A DNA stretch of 64,000 nt, from the NCBI RefSeq assembly GCF_000213175.1, contig NW_009799101.1:3807645-3871644 (forward strand), read 5' to 3'. The notes beneath the pieces are model-generated. The model ran no database searches, had not been told where the DNA came from, and was given only the letters and a program-made list of their open reading frames with translations. The DNA comes from Neurospora tetrasperma FGSC 2508. Taxonomy: Eukaryota; Ascomycota; Sordariomycetes; Sordariales; Sordariaceae. Position 1 is the first letter of the stretch; the number at the start of each line of letters is the position of its first letter. Shown piece after piece: positions 34,421 through 46,970 of the stretch. The position numbers and the translations under genes were made by a program.

Positions 34421-35744
34421 GATGTTAGGCGGTTGGCGGGTCAATAAAAACACGCGCCACAGATGAGTTGGATCAAGTACGAAAATTTGGGAAGTAACGC
34501 AAAACTTCCACAAAGTTCCTTGAAAGTGCGACGTATTGCCGTTGTCAAGATGTTGTACGTCCAGCAAGCGTCATGAAAGAAGCGAAGACGTGGAAAATTG
34601 GTGCACTGGTAAAAACCCCCAGCTTGGCGATGGGTTTCGGTAGATGTCTTGGACTGAAAGGATCTGACTTCTTCTTGGAAGCGAAGCCGTAGGGTATATA
34701 GAGACCACGGGTTCTGGAGTTATGGCTGAGAATGGGCAACCCCGCACTCGACAAAGAACGCCCAACAAACAACGGCGCTTCTGGGGCGCCAAATGAACCG
34801 GTAAAGGGATGTGAGGCGACACGTGGACTGGCGGATTCCGACAACACGATTTAACCGCTGTTAAGAGTTCTGGGGCGGATATTCTGGGCAAAAGTGCACA
34901 TCGAATCGAGGTATGGATTGCTGAAACGCGGCAGGCAGATAATCGCGATGCCTCACTTTCACGGAGCGGCGGAGCTGGGAAGTGGGTGAAGTACAACGGA
35001 ATCGAGCGAGCTCTTGATGACGAGGCGGGTCACAAAGGTAGCGTAGGTATTTGATGATCCGTAATCGAGACTCGTATTGGCTGGGCAATGCTTTGACGCG
35101 ATTGAGAGACAAGTTTCTCGACGGCGGATTGTTTTTCGAGGTAGGCGATGGTTTGGACGGAAATGGAAATCGTGGAATTTCGACACACGGGGCCGTCTGT
35201 TGTGCGTGTTCAAGAAAGAGGTGCAGTTGTTGCTTTTGCCGCAGTGTGTGGTGGACAACGGTGAAATTCGCAGAATTGATCATAGGAAGGAAACTGAACC
35301 TAGAGGTAAGCAAATGCCGCATGGAGTTTAGCGGGCCCTGTGGGTGCCTAGAGGTACCTACTGTACTTGTATCTATGGTGTGCCCCTGGATTTCTCTTGC
35401 CAGCTGGCAGCCCCTCGTCGGCCGGCCAGGACGCTGCCGCCGCCGTGTAGGTTGCCCTGGCCCGCCTGAACCCGACTGCCCTGATGCTGCAGTGAAGCTG
35501 CCGTCCAGGTACCTCTACCTATCGCTGCCCGCTGGGTCCCTCCAGATGGCACCTTCAGTTCAATTGGACCTGACCGACAGCGCACCTCAGCACGGCAACG
35601 GAAAGACCACATCAACCTTCCCGTCCACGTTAACTTTCAGGAGGTGAAGCTCACGACTTACCTCCAACGCATCCCAAAGCTCCCCGCACTACCACGAAGC
35701 GCCCTTCGAGTCAGTAGTCGTGGTTGTTGTTTACTGCTGTCAAA
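34421..35744. promoter_or_regulatory. Divergent upstream region acidic protein / delta-COP
   Basis: 1.3 kb with two promoters and their leaders. A 198-residue open frame on the plus strand (35051-35647) reads low-complexity, Cys/Arg-rich sequence with no motif and is probably chance. AGGTACCTAC and AGGTACCTCTACCT words occur at 35353-35361 and 35508-35520. Confidence 0.5.
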
Positions 35745-37456
35745 ATGGTAACTCATCCATCCCTGTCTCCTGGTGGGAAGAAGCGATTGACGGAACATGT
35801 CAGGTTGTCCTCGCTGCCTCCATCTGCACCCGCGGCGGCAAGGCCGTCTTAGCCCGCGCCTTCAACGACATCAAGCGCTCCCGCATCGAAGCTCTCCTCG
35901 CCTCGTTCCCCAAGGCCGCCGACTCGGGCACCCAGCACACCATTGTCGAGCAAGACAATGTCCGATTCGTCTACCAGCCCCTGGACGAGCTGTACATGGT
36001 CCTCATCACCAACAAGCAGTCCAACATCCTCCAGGACATCGACTCGCTCCACCTTTTTGCCCAGGTTGTCACCACCACCTGCAAGAGCCTTGACGAGCGC
36101 GAAATCCTCCGAAATGCCTACGAACTGCTCAGCGCCTTCGATGAGTTGGTGACCCTCGGTTACCGGGAGAACCTCACCATCAGCCAGATCAAGACCTTCC
36201 TCGAGATGGAAAGCCACGAGGAGCGCATTCAGGAAATCATTGCCCGCAACAAGGAGCTGGAGGCTACCGAAGAGCGCAAGAGGAAAGCCAAGCAGTTGGA
36301 GATGCAGCGCAAGGAGTCGGCCAGAACTGGTCGGTCCGCAGTACCCCGGACGCCGGTATATCCCACATACACCCCGCCGGTGCGACCTGCTGTCACCGAG
36401 TCCTATGACACGTATGAAGCCGAGAAGAACAAGGCCAAGTATGTGTTAGTCCCTCTCCTTTGCTGGCTGGCCTGCAAGCTAACATTCTTATAGGTTCAAT
36501 GCGCCAAAGGGCAAAGGTATGCAGTTGGGCAAGAAGTCCAAGAATACGGATATTTTCGAGCGCGTGAAGGGGGATCTTGGACACGAGGCCGAGGAAGCGC
36601 CCCTTGTCCCGGTAGCCGCGCCGGCAGCTGCCGCAGAGCCTGCTGCTTCCAGAGTCTCTTCGACACTCGACAGGGATGCTATTCACGTCCTTATCAACGA
36701 GGCAATCAGTGCCAAGCTGTCGAGGGATGGTGCCCTCGAATCCCTCTCGGTCAGCGGTGACCTCCAGCTTCGCGTCTCCGACCCATCGCTTTCAAGGATC
36801 AAGCTCAACCTCAGCGCCACACCCACCCACGGCGCTCAGTTCCGCACTCACCCGAACGTCGATAAGAATGTCTTCAATAGCTCCCAGGCTATCCAGTTGT
36901 CTCAAATCACAAAGGGTTTCCCCCTTAACAACTCTGTCGGAGTTCTAAGGTGGCGGGCCAGTCCCAGAGTCGACGACACCAGCGCACTGCCAATCAGCTT
37001 CACCGTTTGGGTCAACAAGGGCTCAGATGGCAACAGCACATTGACGGTTGAGTACGAGCTCACTGGCGGAGATACCCTCAAGGACGTTACTGTCGTCATC
37101 CCCTACTCGAGCGCAGAGCCTCAGGTGTCTAGCTTCGACGCTGTGTATGAGGTGTCTGGTGACAGTCTAGAGTGGTCGATAGGCACCGTAAGCGAGGAGA
37201 ACGCCAGCGGATCATTTGAGTTTGAGGCGCAGACGGATGACGAGAACGAGTTCTTCCCGATGCAAGTACGGTTCTCCAAGTCGTCGCCGTTCGTGGAGGT
37301 TGATGTAAGTTGTCGCCGCCTCATGTCAGAAAAACGGGTAAAGACGGAACAACTGACACATTCTAGGTTCAATCTGTTGAGCTGGTGGATGAAGGTGAAG
37401 AGGTTTCGTTCTCCAAGGACATCAGATCGGTGGCCGACAAGTTCCTCATTGAGTAG
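35745..37456 (+). CDS. ret2: Coatomer subunit delta (delta-COP, Ret2)
   Basis: Subunit of the COPI coat that recycles cargo from Golgi to ER. Exons 35745-35747, 35804-36438, 36494-37304 and 37367-37456 encode 512 residues, the normal length. The first coding exon is the start codon alone: ATG, then a GTAACT donor, a 56-bp intron and a CAG acceptor before GTTGTCCTCGCT. This gives MVVLAASICTRGGKAVLARAF, matching the conserved family start. Residues 1-140 form the longin domain (RFVYQPLDELYMVLITNKQSNILQDIDSLHLFAQVV), followed by a charged helix (RNKELEATEERKRKAKQLEMQRKE), a linker, and a C-terminal mu-homology domain (about 250-512, with LQLRVSDPSLSRIKLNLS and FPLNNSVGVLRWR). The last exon ends SKDIRSVADKFLIE. 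An open frame that appears to start upstream at 35720 is unspliced read-through of the first intron. Confidence 0.96.
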
Positions 37457-38253
37457 GGTTTGTTGTTGTTTTGAGCAGAACCAAAAAGGGGCGACCGTAG
37501 TATGCCGGCCAGGCGTCTCGATCATCATCTTCCGCACCAGAATTAGAGTAATGTATGGGAAGCAACCGAGTTGTCCAACTCCCTTTATAATGAATACTGT
37601 TGACATGGTCAGCGCCAGTGGGTGCTAGAGCTGTCATTCTTTTTCTTCCGTTGATATCCAAGGTCATACTTGACTTTTTGAACAAAAGGTTCTTGACGCT
37701 CCCGGGGTCCTTGAAAGTAACACGTAAGCTACGAACCCTACGCATTGTTAGAGGGATGGATACCCTCATGATTTAGTACCATATAGAAAAAAGCTTATCT
37801 ACGCAAAGAGCTATACAAGTCAATCATCGCTGTTGTAGGCATGTAGTATAGTAATTGATATCGATGTGTGTAGTTAGCTACTTAGCTTGTCAAGGTCATA
37901 CCTGTACACAGTACGAATGCCCATGCACAGTAGTTCTATTACTGTAGCAACTGCTCTATCTGCACTGTGTTTTGAATCAACAGGCAGGACAAGACCACAC
38001 TACTACTAACTGAAATCGCAGAACAGCAGCAACAATAACAACAACATCACGCCGAGGTAAGTGAAGCTGTAGGTCTAGCAAATCAAAACTGAAATCGCCC
38101 AAACATACAAACCGACTTGCCAAGTTATGGACTTGCGCGTGTCATTTAAATCAAAATCTTGCGTCCCGGAGTTGAAGGCTGGAACCACTTAGCCGCTGCT
38201 TTCCACATCCAAATATCATCATCCAACTGAAAGTCGCCAACGGATCCTACAAA
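37457..38253. other. Intergenic, no gene seen
   Basis: About 800 bp between delta-COP and APC4 on the same strand. AT-richer than the genes. Contains a CAGCAGCAACAATAACAACAACA run near 38022-38045 upstream of APC4. No open frame of note. Confidence 0.5.
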
Positions 38254-41036
38254 ATGTCCCCAAATGGGCAGCTTCAGCTATTCAGTTCAAGCGCCTTGAG
38301 TGTGCCAGTCTCAGGCAAGCAAATTGCATGCAATCCCGTGATCGACTTGACAGCCACGGTCGGCGACGGTAACACGATCTATGTCTGGCGTGGCAGCAAT
38401 CAGTTGGTCTCGAAGCATACAGAGCGAAACCAGAAGGTTGATGCAATCAGGTGGAAAGAGGATGGTAAGTGAATATCTTCCGATTGCTGTTGAGGGAAAC
38501 CACTGTCTTACAGGGAATTCGCAGGCCAATTCTTAGCTGCCGGCTGGAGTGACGGCGTGGTGAGGTTGATCGGCTTGGAAAGCAACAAAGCCGTGCATCA
38601 CATCCGCGTGGCAGGTCATGGTGGAAAGCCTTCTAAAATCGAGTTCATCGCCTGGGCCAGAAACGAAACTGGCAAGCAGTCGCGTGCCAGGAAGCATAAT
38701 GAACTCCCCGACTTGCCGTGGCGGGATCTCATGCCCGATGAGAAGAAGCATGTTCTGGACCTCCCTCATGAGTTGACTTTTCTGGAAATCGAGACTGCTC
38801 TCCCCAAAATTAGTCCTCTTCCTTTGTCGGGAGGCATCGGGTAAGTAAACAGGACCCCATGAGCTTGCAGTGCCGGGAGACAAACCTAAAGATGGTGCAA
38901 CTGACATGGTTATAGGGACGATATGTTTGTTTTCTCTACCGCGGCATCACTCGAGTTCGTGTTCCGCCCTTACCAGCCCGAGGACTCGGACAATGTACAT
39001 GTCATGATCACCGGCACAGCCGACGGAGGCATTCATCTCAGCATCTATGATTCATTTGTCATTGGAACCTTTCAACATGCACCGCATACGGCCAGAGGAC
39101 CTGCCTCAAACGAGGGTCCTTTCCAGCTTTGCGGTCATAGTTCCCATCACAAAGTGCCTACTCACGCACTCCTGCTAAGACCCAAAGAGGGTAGTCCGAC
39201 ATCCCTTTTTCTTGTTCCGATGGACCTCACTTTTGTACACAAATCGCCCATCAACCTGTCCTTGTTGGCGTCGAACACGACAACACTTCAGAATCTCCTT
39301 CGATATCTGAAGCAGGCACAGTCACATATGGTTAGTGAGTGGAAATCGACGAGAGAGCTTCCTGGGCGTTTTCTACGTGGTGTCCAAGAGGACCTAGAGA
39401 GGAGTCCCAAGGGGCCGGTGACCATTGTCCAGGCCCTGTACCACACAGTTGCAACAGGACATGTGTTTCCTCCGGTGAAGGAGTGGCTCGTCGACAGCCT
39501 AGCCGAGAGAGTAAGTTGAGTAGTGAGATGTGAAAGAGTGCCATAGGACTGACAAGTATTTAGGGGCATAAGCGTTGGGATAAAGCAGTTGTAAGCGGCC
39601 TGCAAAATCTCAGAAGCCTCGTCCATGAGAACTTCTTGTCTGCGCTCGAGAGGTGCGGCATCGTGCTCAGCCGGCTCCTAGGCCTCGCTCGTTTCCACGG
39701 CTCGCGTGAGAACATCGGCTTTACCGCCGCGCAGATCGAGAAGCTTCTGGACATGGTCGCGGCGCTGACCTTGGTCTCGTACAAGATCCTACTGGCGGTC
39801 ATGGACGAGCTGGACCACTTCACTTGCTTTTCGTCATGGCTTCGAATGGAAATCGATAAACTGGCTTCGTCATTGGCAGCTGCTGAGGAGTTGACCGAGA
39901 AAGAGGCGACTATGGACAACGTCAAGGTCTTGACGTATATCCAACGATATTTGATGGGCAGTCCCTTGGCTGTGTATCTTGGTGATGTCACCGCGGAAGT
40001 GCGCGAGAAGGATTGGAGAGTTGTTGACAAAAGCGATGGAACATCTCTGCTGGAACTGGTTGATCAGCAGTTGAAGTGTCAGGAGCGTGGTGAGCCTTAT
40101 TACAAGGCGTTACCTCAAGTCGATCAGTTGGTAGACCATCTCACTAGCAAGTCGGCTATCGTATTCAAGGAGATTGCTGAAGCAGAGAAACGAAGCGTGC
40201 GCTTCAACGAGGCTGTGGAGATATCTACTGGCGAGAAGATATGGAGGCATGATATTCATCTGTGTTCTCGATCTAGTGCGGTAAGTCATGTTATGCAGTT
40301 CACTTTTCCCTGAGCACTTGATTGCTAACACGAAAATTCAGGCTGAGTCTGGAGTCCTTACATTTGTTGCTACACTAACGGAAGGTGACAAGAACAAGAG
40401 TATGTCTCCCTTTTATTGCATCATTGAGCATTTAGCTAAGACTGGATGTAGTCTTCATTGTACGAACCGCTATTCCGGTCGCCAACGGCGTGAGTGGCAC
40501 AACTTCTAGCAGTGCATGTAGTCTGGTCCTTCCCAACGGGGCCAGCGTGGTTGATATCAAGTTCTTGGACGACGAGTCTCTGCTCGTGCTAAGCCAGCTC
40601 AAAGGTCAGTCGACTTGGAACTAACAAAGACAAAACCAGACCAGAGAAGATGAAGCTAAATCCCATGTCAGATGAGCAAAGCCCTGCACTGGTGAGGATC
40701 GGATATCAGTCACCCAACCTAACCTACACAGCATACGAAGTAGGAGAGAGACCCCAAGCAATCGATATAGGAGGTCCAGAAGTGCCGTGTGTTCCACTTT
40801 TCTTTGATGCGGTTGGCTTTGTGCCCATCCAAATGGAAGTCCAACAAGCGAGCAAAACCAGGGGCGAGCTTCCTGCTAGGGTCTGTTTACTAGGACGCGA
40901 CAGAACGGCCTACAAGACATATGCCCTTCCCGACCAGTTTGAGGCAGGTTCCGGGACTTCAGTATCACCGATGGTGAGGAAGTCATGGCAGCAACAAGGA
41001 GAGGAGGAAGATGTGGTGATGGAGAACAGCCAGTAG
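38254..41036 (+). CDS. apc4: Anaphase-promoting complex subunit 4 (APC4)
   Basis: Scaffold subunit of the APC/C ubiquitin ligase, linking the catalytic arm to the platform. Seven exons: 38254-38464, 38525-38840, 38916-39510, 39564-40280, 40342-40399, 40452-40604 and 40672-41036, together 804 residues, about the size of human ANAPC4. All introns have GT-AG ends and keep phase. The N-terminal beta-propeller starts PVIDLTATVGDGNTIYVWRGSNQLV and QFLAAGWSDGVVRLIGLESNKAVHHI (APC4-type WD40), followed by FLEIETALPKISPLP. The middle is the long helical bundle typical of APC4 (LPGRFLRGVQEDL near residue 340, then LLGLARFHGSRENIGF and MDELDHFTCFSSWLRMEID). The propeller's last blades return at the C-terminus (NLTYTAYEVG, ARVCLLGRDRTAYKTYAL). 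The tail is acidic. Family call rests on the FAWMRLEI-like FSSWLRMEID motif and domain order. Confidence 0.9.
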
Positions 41037-42471
41037 AACACAGAGCGGAAGGTCGGAAAGTACGGTAATGCGATTGGGGCATGGCGATAGCGGGAAGCGG
41101 GACCCTCAATTACCTGGGGATTGCACTTATGAGTCCCGTTCGTGATGTATGATTAGGAGGAGGCTGTTACAAATGAGGAATTTCATTGTATGAATGGGAG
41201 GCATGGATAAGGTACCGTATTGCTCGGTTATCAAACCGGGTCTGTCTAGTTGCGAACAAAGATTCCCAAGCTTTCTCACTTGATCGTTTTGGCAGTGCAG
41301 TCAGTGCTAATTTCCAAAAGTCTCCAAATCCTCGTTTTCACTTCCATCGATTCCTCGCGAAGAATATTCAGTCTTGTTGTGTCCGATTTCGACCACGCAT
41401 TCCCGTGTGTTGTTAACGATGAGCGGGGCCATGAAATGAGAATCATTCCGTTAGCGTCGGGTGCGCTGCCAGGGCGTGCCTTGTCCACTAAATACCCAGC
41501 GGAGTTCCATGGGTTCTGCAAGCCAAGCCACAGGGCTAATGGGGTTTCCTTAGGTTGTTGTTAGGGTAGAGTCCACCGGCCCTGAAAGCCAGCCCAGCCC
41601 ACCTACCTCTAGGGCAGGTCGGCGGATCCATACCTCTAGTACGCGGAACGGAAGAATCCGTGGCAGCCGGTGGGAAGCTTCGATTCAGGGGATCAGCAGA
41701 TTCCAGTTCACTGCAGCCCAGTCTTCCACTTCAAGCCGTCACTCACCTACGCAGTAGGTAGAGGTACCCCAGTGCGAATTGCCGTTCCAGTCCATCGTAC
41801 CCAGCCTGAAACGGCTGCGTGGCCAGCGACCACTCGGTCCCGTCCCGTCTACCATAGTGTACAACGTCATTGCGTTTGCAGCGGTCCAGGCTGCGGTAGT
41901 AGGACCCGCCAGGCACTACCTACCTAGGTAGTGTAGCGACCTGGAAGTGGAAGTGGAAGTCTCCACGACAGCTGAATGACGGTGTGCTAAAAGTATTGCT
42001 GAGGAGGAGCTGATACTGATCCCGCCTTGTCTCCTTTTACATTGGATTGACGTCCATCCCGTCACCACCACCACCAACTTTCCTCCAACAAGAACTCCAC
42101 CACAACCAACTGTGTAACTGCACCACCCTTTGCGCCAACTGTAACGACTGGCTTTTTAGCAAACACCCTAATCGATAATGAGAGGAGAAGCTGAATAGAT
42201 CACGAGATATCAAAAGGGATTTTTATGGATGGTGCTACCAAGAGTAGTTTTCTAATACGCCACCACCATTGTTACCGTCAAAGACTCGGTCCAGCTGCCA
42301 GAAAGGTTCCCGCACCTCGATCGCGACTGTGCAACCCGCCTCCCCGAGCCTTTGTGCTGCCCTGCCTGCCCTTGTTACAAGGTGCCGACGGGACAGACGG
42401 GACGAGATCGTCATAATTGTGGACAGCAGCCGCCGATTATACCCTTCGACTTCCCCAGAATACCACAAATC
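41037..42471. other. Intergenic, palindrome-rich upstream region of the LAM/Sip3-type gene
   Basis: 1.4 kb between two plus-strand genes. No gene seen. It holds the densest group of CCTACC/AGGTAG words in the window: near 41601-41610, 41749-41766 and the inverted repeat at 41914-41933. A short GGAAGTGGAAGTGGAAGT triplication lies at 41942-41960. Confidence 0.5.
41914..41933. repeat. Short inverted repeat of the TACCTAGGTA type
   Basis: CACTACCT and AGGTAGTG form 8-bp perfect arms around a 4-bp ACCT centre, so the site can form a small hairpin or bind a dimeric factor. Related words recur in other intergenic regions of this window. Confidence 0.7.
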
Positions 42472-45400
42472 ATGTCCGATACCACGGCATTCCCCGTCCT
42501 GCCGCCGCCGGCCGCCGCGGCTTCGAGCAAACCGCAATCGACGCAGCCGGCATCTGGTCCTACCCAGGGTCCTTCGTCTACAACGCAATCGCAACTACCC
42601 CTGACCAAGAAGCTACGCCCTGGCGCTCCCAACCCCGTGAGCCTCAACGAAGCCGCTCTCGATTCTCCCACATTCCGAGCCTCTACCGTCCACTTCTCCG
42701 AAAACCTTGACGTAATCGAGCGATGGCTCGACAACTACATCCGCAGCACATCCAAGGTGGTCAACGACCTGCTCGCACTCGAAGACAGCATTCACGCCTA
42801 CCTCCAAAAGATTGCGCCGCCACCCGTCAATGCAACCGCCCAAGCCGACGCCATCATTGACACCGACTACACCTTCCTAGCCCTCCGGCGGGCCGGCGAT
42901 GGCGCCCGTGACTGGTGGACCGGGGTGATGGCCACGGTGCGGCGACTCGAGCCCGTCAGCGTCGAGCCCATCCGCAACTTCGTCAATGGTGAACTTCGCA
43001 CATTCAAAGAGGCTCGGCGAGCATTGGAGGCGGCCCAGAAAACGTTTGACACGACACTCGCTCGCTACGTGAGCCAAAACAAGACAAAAGAGCCGAGTGC
43101 TCTGCGCGAGGACGCCTTTGCTGTATTTGAGACGCGCAAGGCGTACCTCAAGGCTAGCATGGACTTCTGCCAGTCCGCACCCCAGCTGCGCTTTGCGCTC
43201 GACAAATTGCTTGTTCGAGTGTGCGCGGATATGTATAGGGAAATGCGGCGCTCGCGGGGCGACGCACCCCTGGGCGCGGCGACTGCGGCGGAGGAGCTGG
43301 AAAGGATACGCGGCTGGTCTAAAGAGATGGAGTCGTATGAGCCCTTGTTTAAGCGAGAGCTGCAGGCGGCAAGAAAAGAGGTTGGAGAGGCGACACTGGC
43401 AGTTTATAAGCCTTCGAGGGAGATCGAGGACTATAGCGTGTCTACGGTGCCATACTTGGGGTCTAGAGGACCTATGAACATGCAGCAGAAGGATCAGACG
43501 GATGTGATTGCAGAGAAGCAGGGGTGGCTCTTCCTACGAGTTGTGTCGGGAAAGCCGGCGAGGACAACTTGGGTGCGCCGGTGGTACTACTGCCGTAATT
43601 TCCAGTTCGGCTGGCTTATGAATGGGCCCCAGGGTGTGCTGCAGGGAGACGAGATCGGTGTGCTGCTTTGTAGTGCTAAGCCGGCTGTTCAGGAGGAACG
43701 TCGCTTCTGCTTTGAGGTAAAGACCAAGACGCAGACACTTCTGCTGCAGGCCGAAACCCAAACGCAGTTGATGGAGTGGCTGGAGGTTTTCGAAGTCGCA
43801 AAGAAGAGAGCGTTTGAGGCGACAATGGGCCGAGAGGCAAACGCTGTGAGCGGGGGCGTTGATCCTGCCTTTTCCATCAATCCGTCCACGATTCCCGAGT
43901 TCTCAGCCAAATCCCTTGACAGCGTCGAGGGTGATGGGCCGGGCCCTGGCCTTGAGCGGACGGCCACACTCGCTGTCCCTGGTGCCGACGCTGCGGCGCG
44001 CGCCAGTTTTGATGCCGCTGCCAACCCTCCTCGGCGCTCGATCACGACAACATTAGCGCGAGAGGAGGGCGAGAGCGGCCGGGAGCATGCTGCCCGGCTC
44101 ATGCAGAGGCTGGATTTGCACAGGAAAGCTATGCTTGCCAACTCGGATACGCAAGCTCAGTCTTCTGGAGGTATCGCCAACTTGATCACAGCAAGTCATG
44201 GCCTCATAGGCAATAGCCCTATCTCACCCATCGCGCCCCAGACTCCTGCTGTGCGGGTACCAATTCCCTCGCTGGGCGGTCCCTTTGATCACGCCCCTAC
44301 CAGTCTTGCGCCTGCAACATTATCTAAACCTCCGGTCCCGACGAATCTCAGCAGAGCCGCTGTTATGGCCAGCGCCACCGCAGATATCAATCGCGGTCTG
44401 CCGAGTGCGGTCCTTGCCAACTACTGGGGCAGCAATCCCTGGGCATCCTCCTTTACGCCTTTGCCTGAAACTGTTCGAACGCCAAAGGTTGATTTGGACG
44501 ATCCGCTTGTAGGTGTCGTCCAGCCGAAAGCTCCCGGCACTACGAGCGACAAGGCCTCGACTGCCAGCCTGCACAAAAAGACCCTTAGCGTGGATGCGGC
44601 GTCTGATGCCCATGGGAAGATTCAGGAGAAGCATGGCCAACTCGTCGATTCCTTCCCGGTCAACTATCCTCCAGAGTTGAGAGCCCAGTATGCGCAGTTC
44701 CGGTTGGTCTTCCCAACTGTCGCTCCGGAGGAGAAGCCGGTCTTGGTTTTCAATGCTGCCTGGTCAAACTCGTCTGGTGAAGGCAAGGAAGGAAGAGGCA
44801 TGGCTGCTAATGGACGTATCTTTGTGACGCCCGATAACATGTACTTCTTTGGTCACCAGCTTGGTCTCGTCGTTGCCTACGCCATCAGTCTCGACAGCAT
44901 TACAGAAGTCACGGCGGCACCTGGAAAAGATTGTGATTACATCTTCCTGCATCTGAATCAGGATGCCAGCGATCTCAACATTTCCCGTATCACCATGAAA
45001 ATTTTCTTGGAGGACTTTACACTCCTCCATGCTCGACTCAATCTCTTAGTCGATGATCTCCAGGCCGCCGAGCCAATGAGCCTAGAAGAGATCATCACTG
45101 CGCTGGTAAACCTCGAAGGGGAGAGCTTCGACAAGAGGAGCCCCAGTGCGGAAAGTTGGGAGGAGGTTGCGTCGAACACGCCCATGGATGACGGAACACC
45201 CCAGGGTAGGCCGGTTCAACGTCGAATCGGGGACTTGAGTAGCCGGTTGATCAGAGGAGCACGCGGTTCAAAGAAAGCTCCAATGCACAAGTTCCAGCTA
45301 CCAGCGCACCCTGTTTACTTCGAACCAGAGGATATGGGCAAACCTGTAGCAGAACGGAATTTCGAGATTAGCGCCAAGGCGTGTTTCCATGTTCTGTTTG

Positions 45401-46970
45401 GTGACAAGAGCTTCATCTTCCCCAAGCTCTACTTCGAGCGCCGGGCCAAGGAGATCGCTCAAGGGCCTTGGGAGCTCAAAGACCACGGTGGCAAGATGGC
45501 GCGCCAGTTCAAGTTCAAAGTCGATAAAGCCGACATGCTCGGGCGCAAAACGGATGCAAACATCGTTGACACACAAAATATCGACATCTTCAACGATCAC
45601 ATCACCTACGTCGTCACCCACGTCAAGACCCCATGGCACTTGCCCCATTCCCACGCCTTCAAGCTCATCACCAAGGTCGTCATTACCCACGTCGCCAAGT
45701 CCAAGTGCAAGCTCGCCATCTACACAAAGGCCGACTGGTCCAAGGCCCCAGCCATCGCCAAGAACATGGTCGAGCGGCAGGCTCTCGACGACGCCGCCAA
45801 CGACGCCGAGGAGCTCGCAGAGGTCGCGACCGACCAGGTCCGCCGACTCGGCCCCCACAGCCGTACCAAGCGCGCCATTCAGGTGTATGGAAACATTGGC
45901 CAGCAAACACAGGTCGTGGTCTTCTCGCCCAACGCGGGCTTCGACGGTTCCGGCGCTGCGTCAGGATCCAAGAAGGGTCAGCCCATCCGGGTGCGGTCAC
46001 TGACGGCCATGATTCTCGAGACGGGCCGATCGCTGCTGGAGAGTGCCATAACGTCGGTCATGATGTGGGCGTTTGCCGTAGTCAAGAAGGTGTTCAAGAT
46101 TATCACCGCGCACCGGGTCTTGCTGGTCCTACTGATGGCTAGCGCGGCGTATAACTTGGTAGTGGTCAGCCAGTCTGGTGCAGCGTGGTGGGCGGAGCGC
46201 AAGGCGGCACGGTATATGGAGCGGATTGGGGTCGGACCGAATACGGTCATGAGCAAGGCCATCTTTTTGGCCGATCTGGAGGAGGCGGCGAAGGGAAGCG
46301 CGGTGGTGGTGGAGAGGCCTGTTGGAAGTCAATGGTACGTGAGGTTGCATTCATCCATTCTTCGGCAGTCTAACCTGAAGACTATACTAACTTACCTACC
46401 AATAACAGCTACGAAACCTTCCAATCAATCGTCAACTCCACCGACATCGACGCGCCTTACACCGACGCCGGCGCCGGCTTCGCCTCAGCAACAGGCAAGG
46501 CCACGGCCCGCCGCCTCCGCCGCACGCGCCAGCGTCTTGGCACCTACCGCCACGATCTCCTCGTTGCCATGCGGGTCGTCAACGGCATCGAGAGAGAAAT
46601 GATCCAATCCGAGTGGGAGAACTGGCTCGCTGATGAGAATCTGAGGTGCGAGCAGGTGAGCAATATGTTGCTTACCAGTAATAATGACAGTGGCGTTCTT
46701 GATCAAGAGGTTGTATATGATGATGCCTCAGGGGGGGGCCAAAGTGTTTTGAGCTCCGATACTACTTCTATTATGGGTACTAAGGAAACTAATGGTGGAG
46801 GCAATGAAGAGGCTACTACCTCCAGCGGTGGTGAGCAGCAGCAAATGACGAGGAGAGACGCGCTGAAGAAGTGGTATGCCGAATACTGCGGCGCTTGTGA
46901 AGCCGATCAGAGGGCGTTGTGGGAGGGGAAGAAGATGAGGCAGGTGGAGATGTCGCCTTTCATTGGTTGA
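42472..46970 (+). CDS. sip3: Sip3/LAM-family BAR-PH-GRAM-VASt sterol-transfer-type membrane-contact protein
   Basis: Homologue of the yeast LAM/Sip3 proteins, which sit at ER-plasma membrane contacts and move sterol through a StART-like VASt domain. Exons 42472-46334 and 46409-46970 encode 1474 residues; the single intron (74 bp) near the 3' end has a GTACGT donor and an AACAG acceptor. Order: disordered Pro/Ala start; BAR-like helical domain about residues 70-310 (RWLDNYIRSTSKVVNDLLALEDSI); PH domain from about 345 (EKQGWLFLRVVSGKPARTTWVRRWYYCRN); linker; GRAM domain about 726-850 (ANGRIFVTPDNMYFFGHQLGLVVAYAISLDSI); VASt domain about 945-1130 (RNFEISAKACFHVLFGDKS, VTHVKTPWHLPHSHAFKLITKVVITHV); one hydrophobic span near residue 1214 (RVLLVLLMASAAYNLVVV). 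The tail is polar. The ATG at 42472 was preferred to 42352 because MSDTTAFPVL starts a normal disordered leader. Confidence 0.92.

Noticed and set aside
35051-35647. 198-residue plus-strand frame upstream of delta-COP
   Set aside because: Low-complexity, Cys/Arg-rich, no motif and no sensible splice partner; lies in the divergent promoter region.
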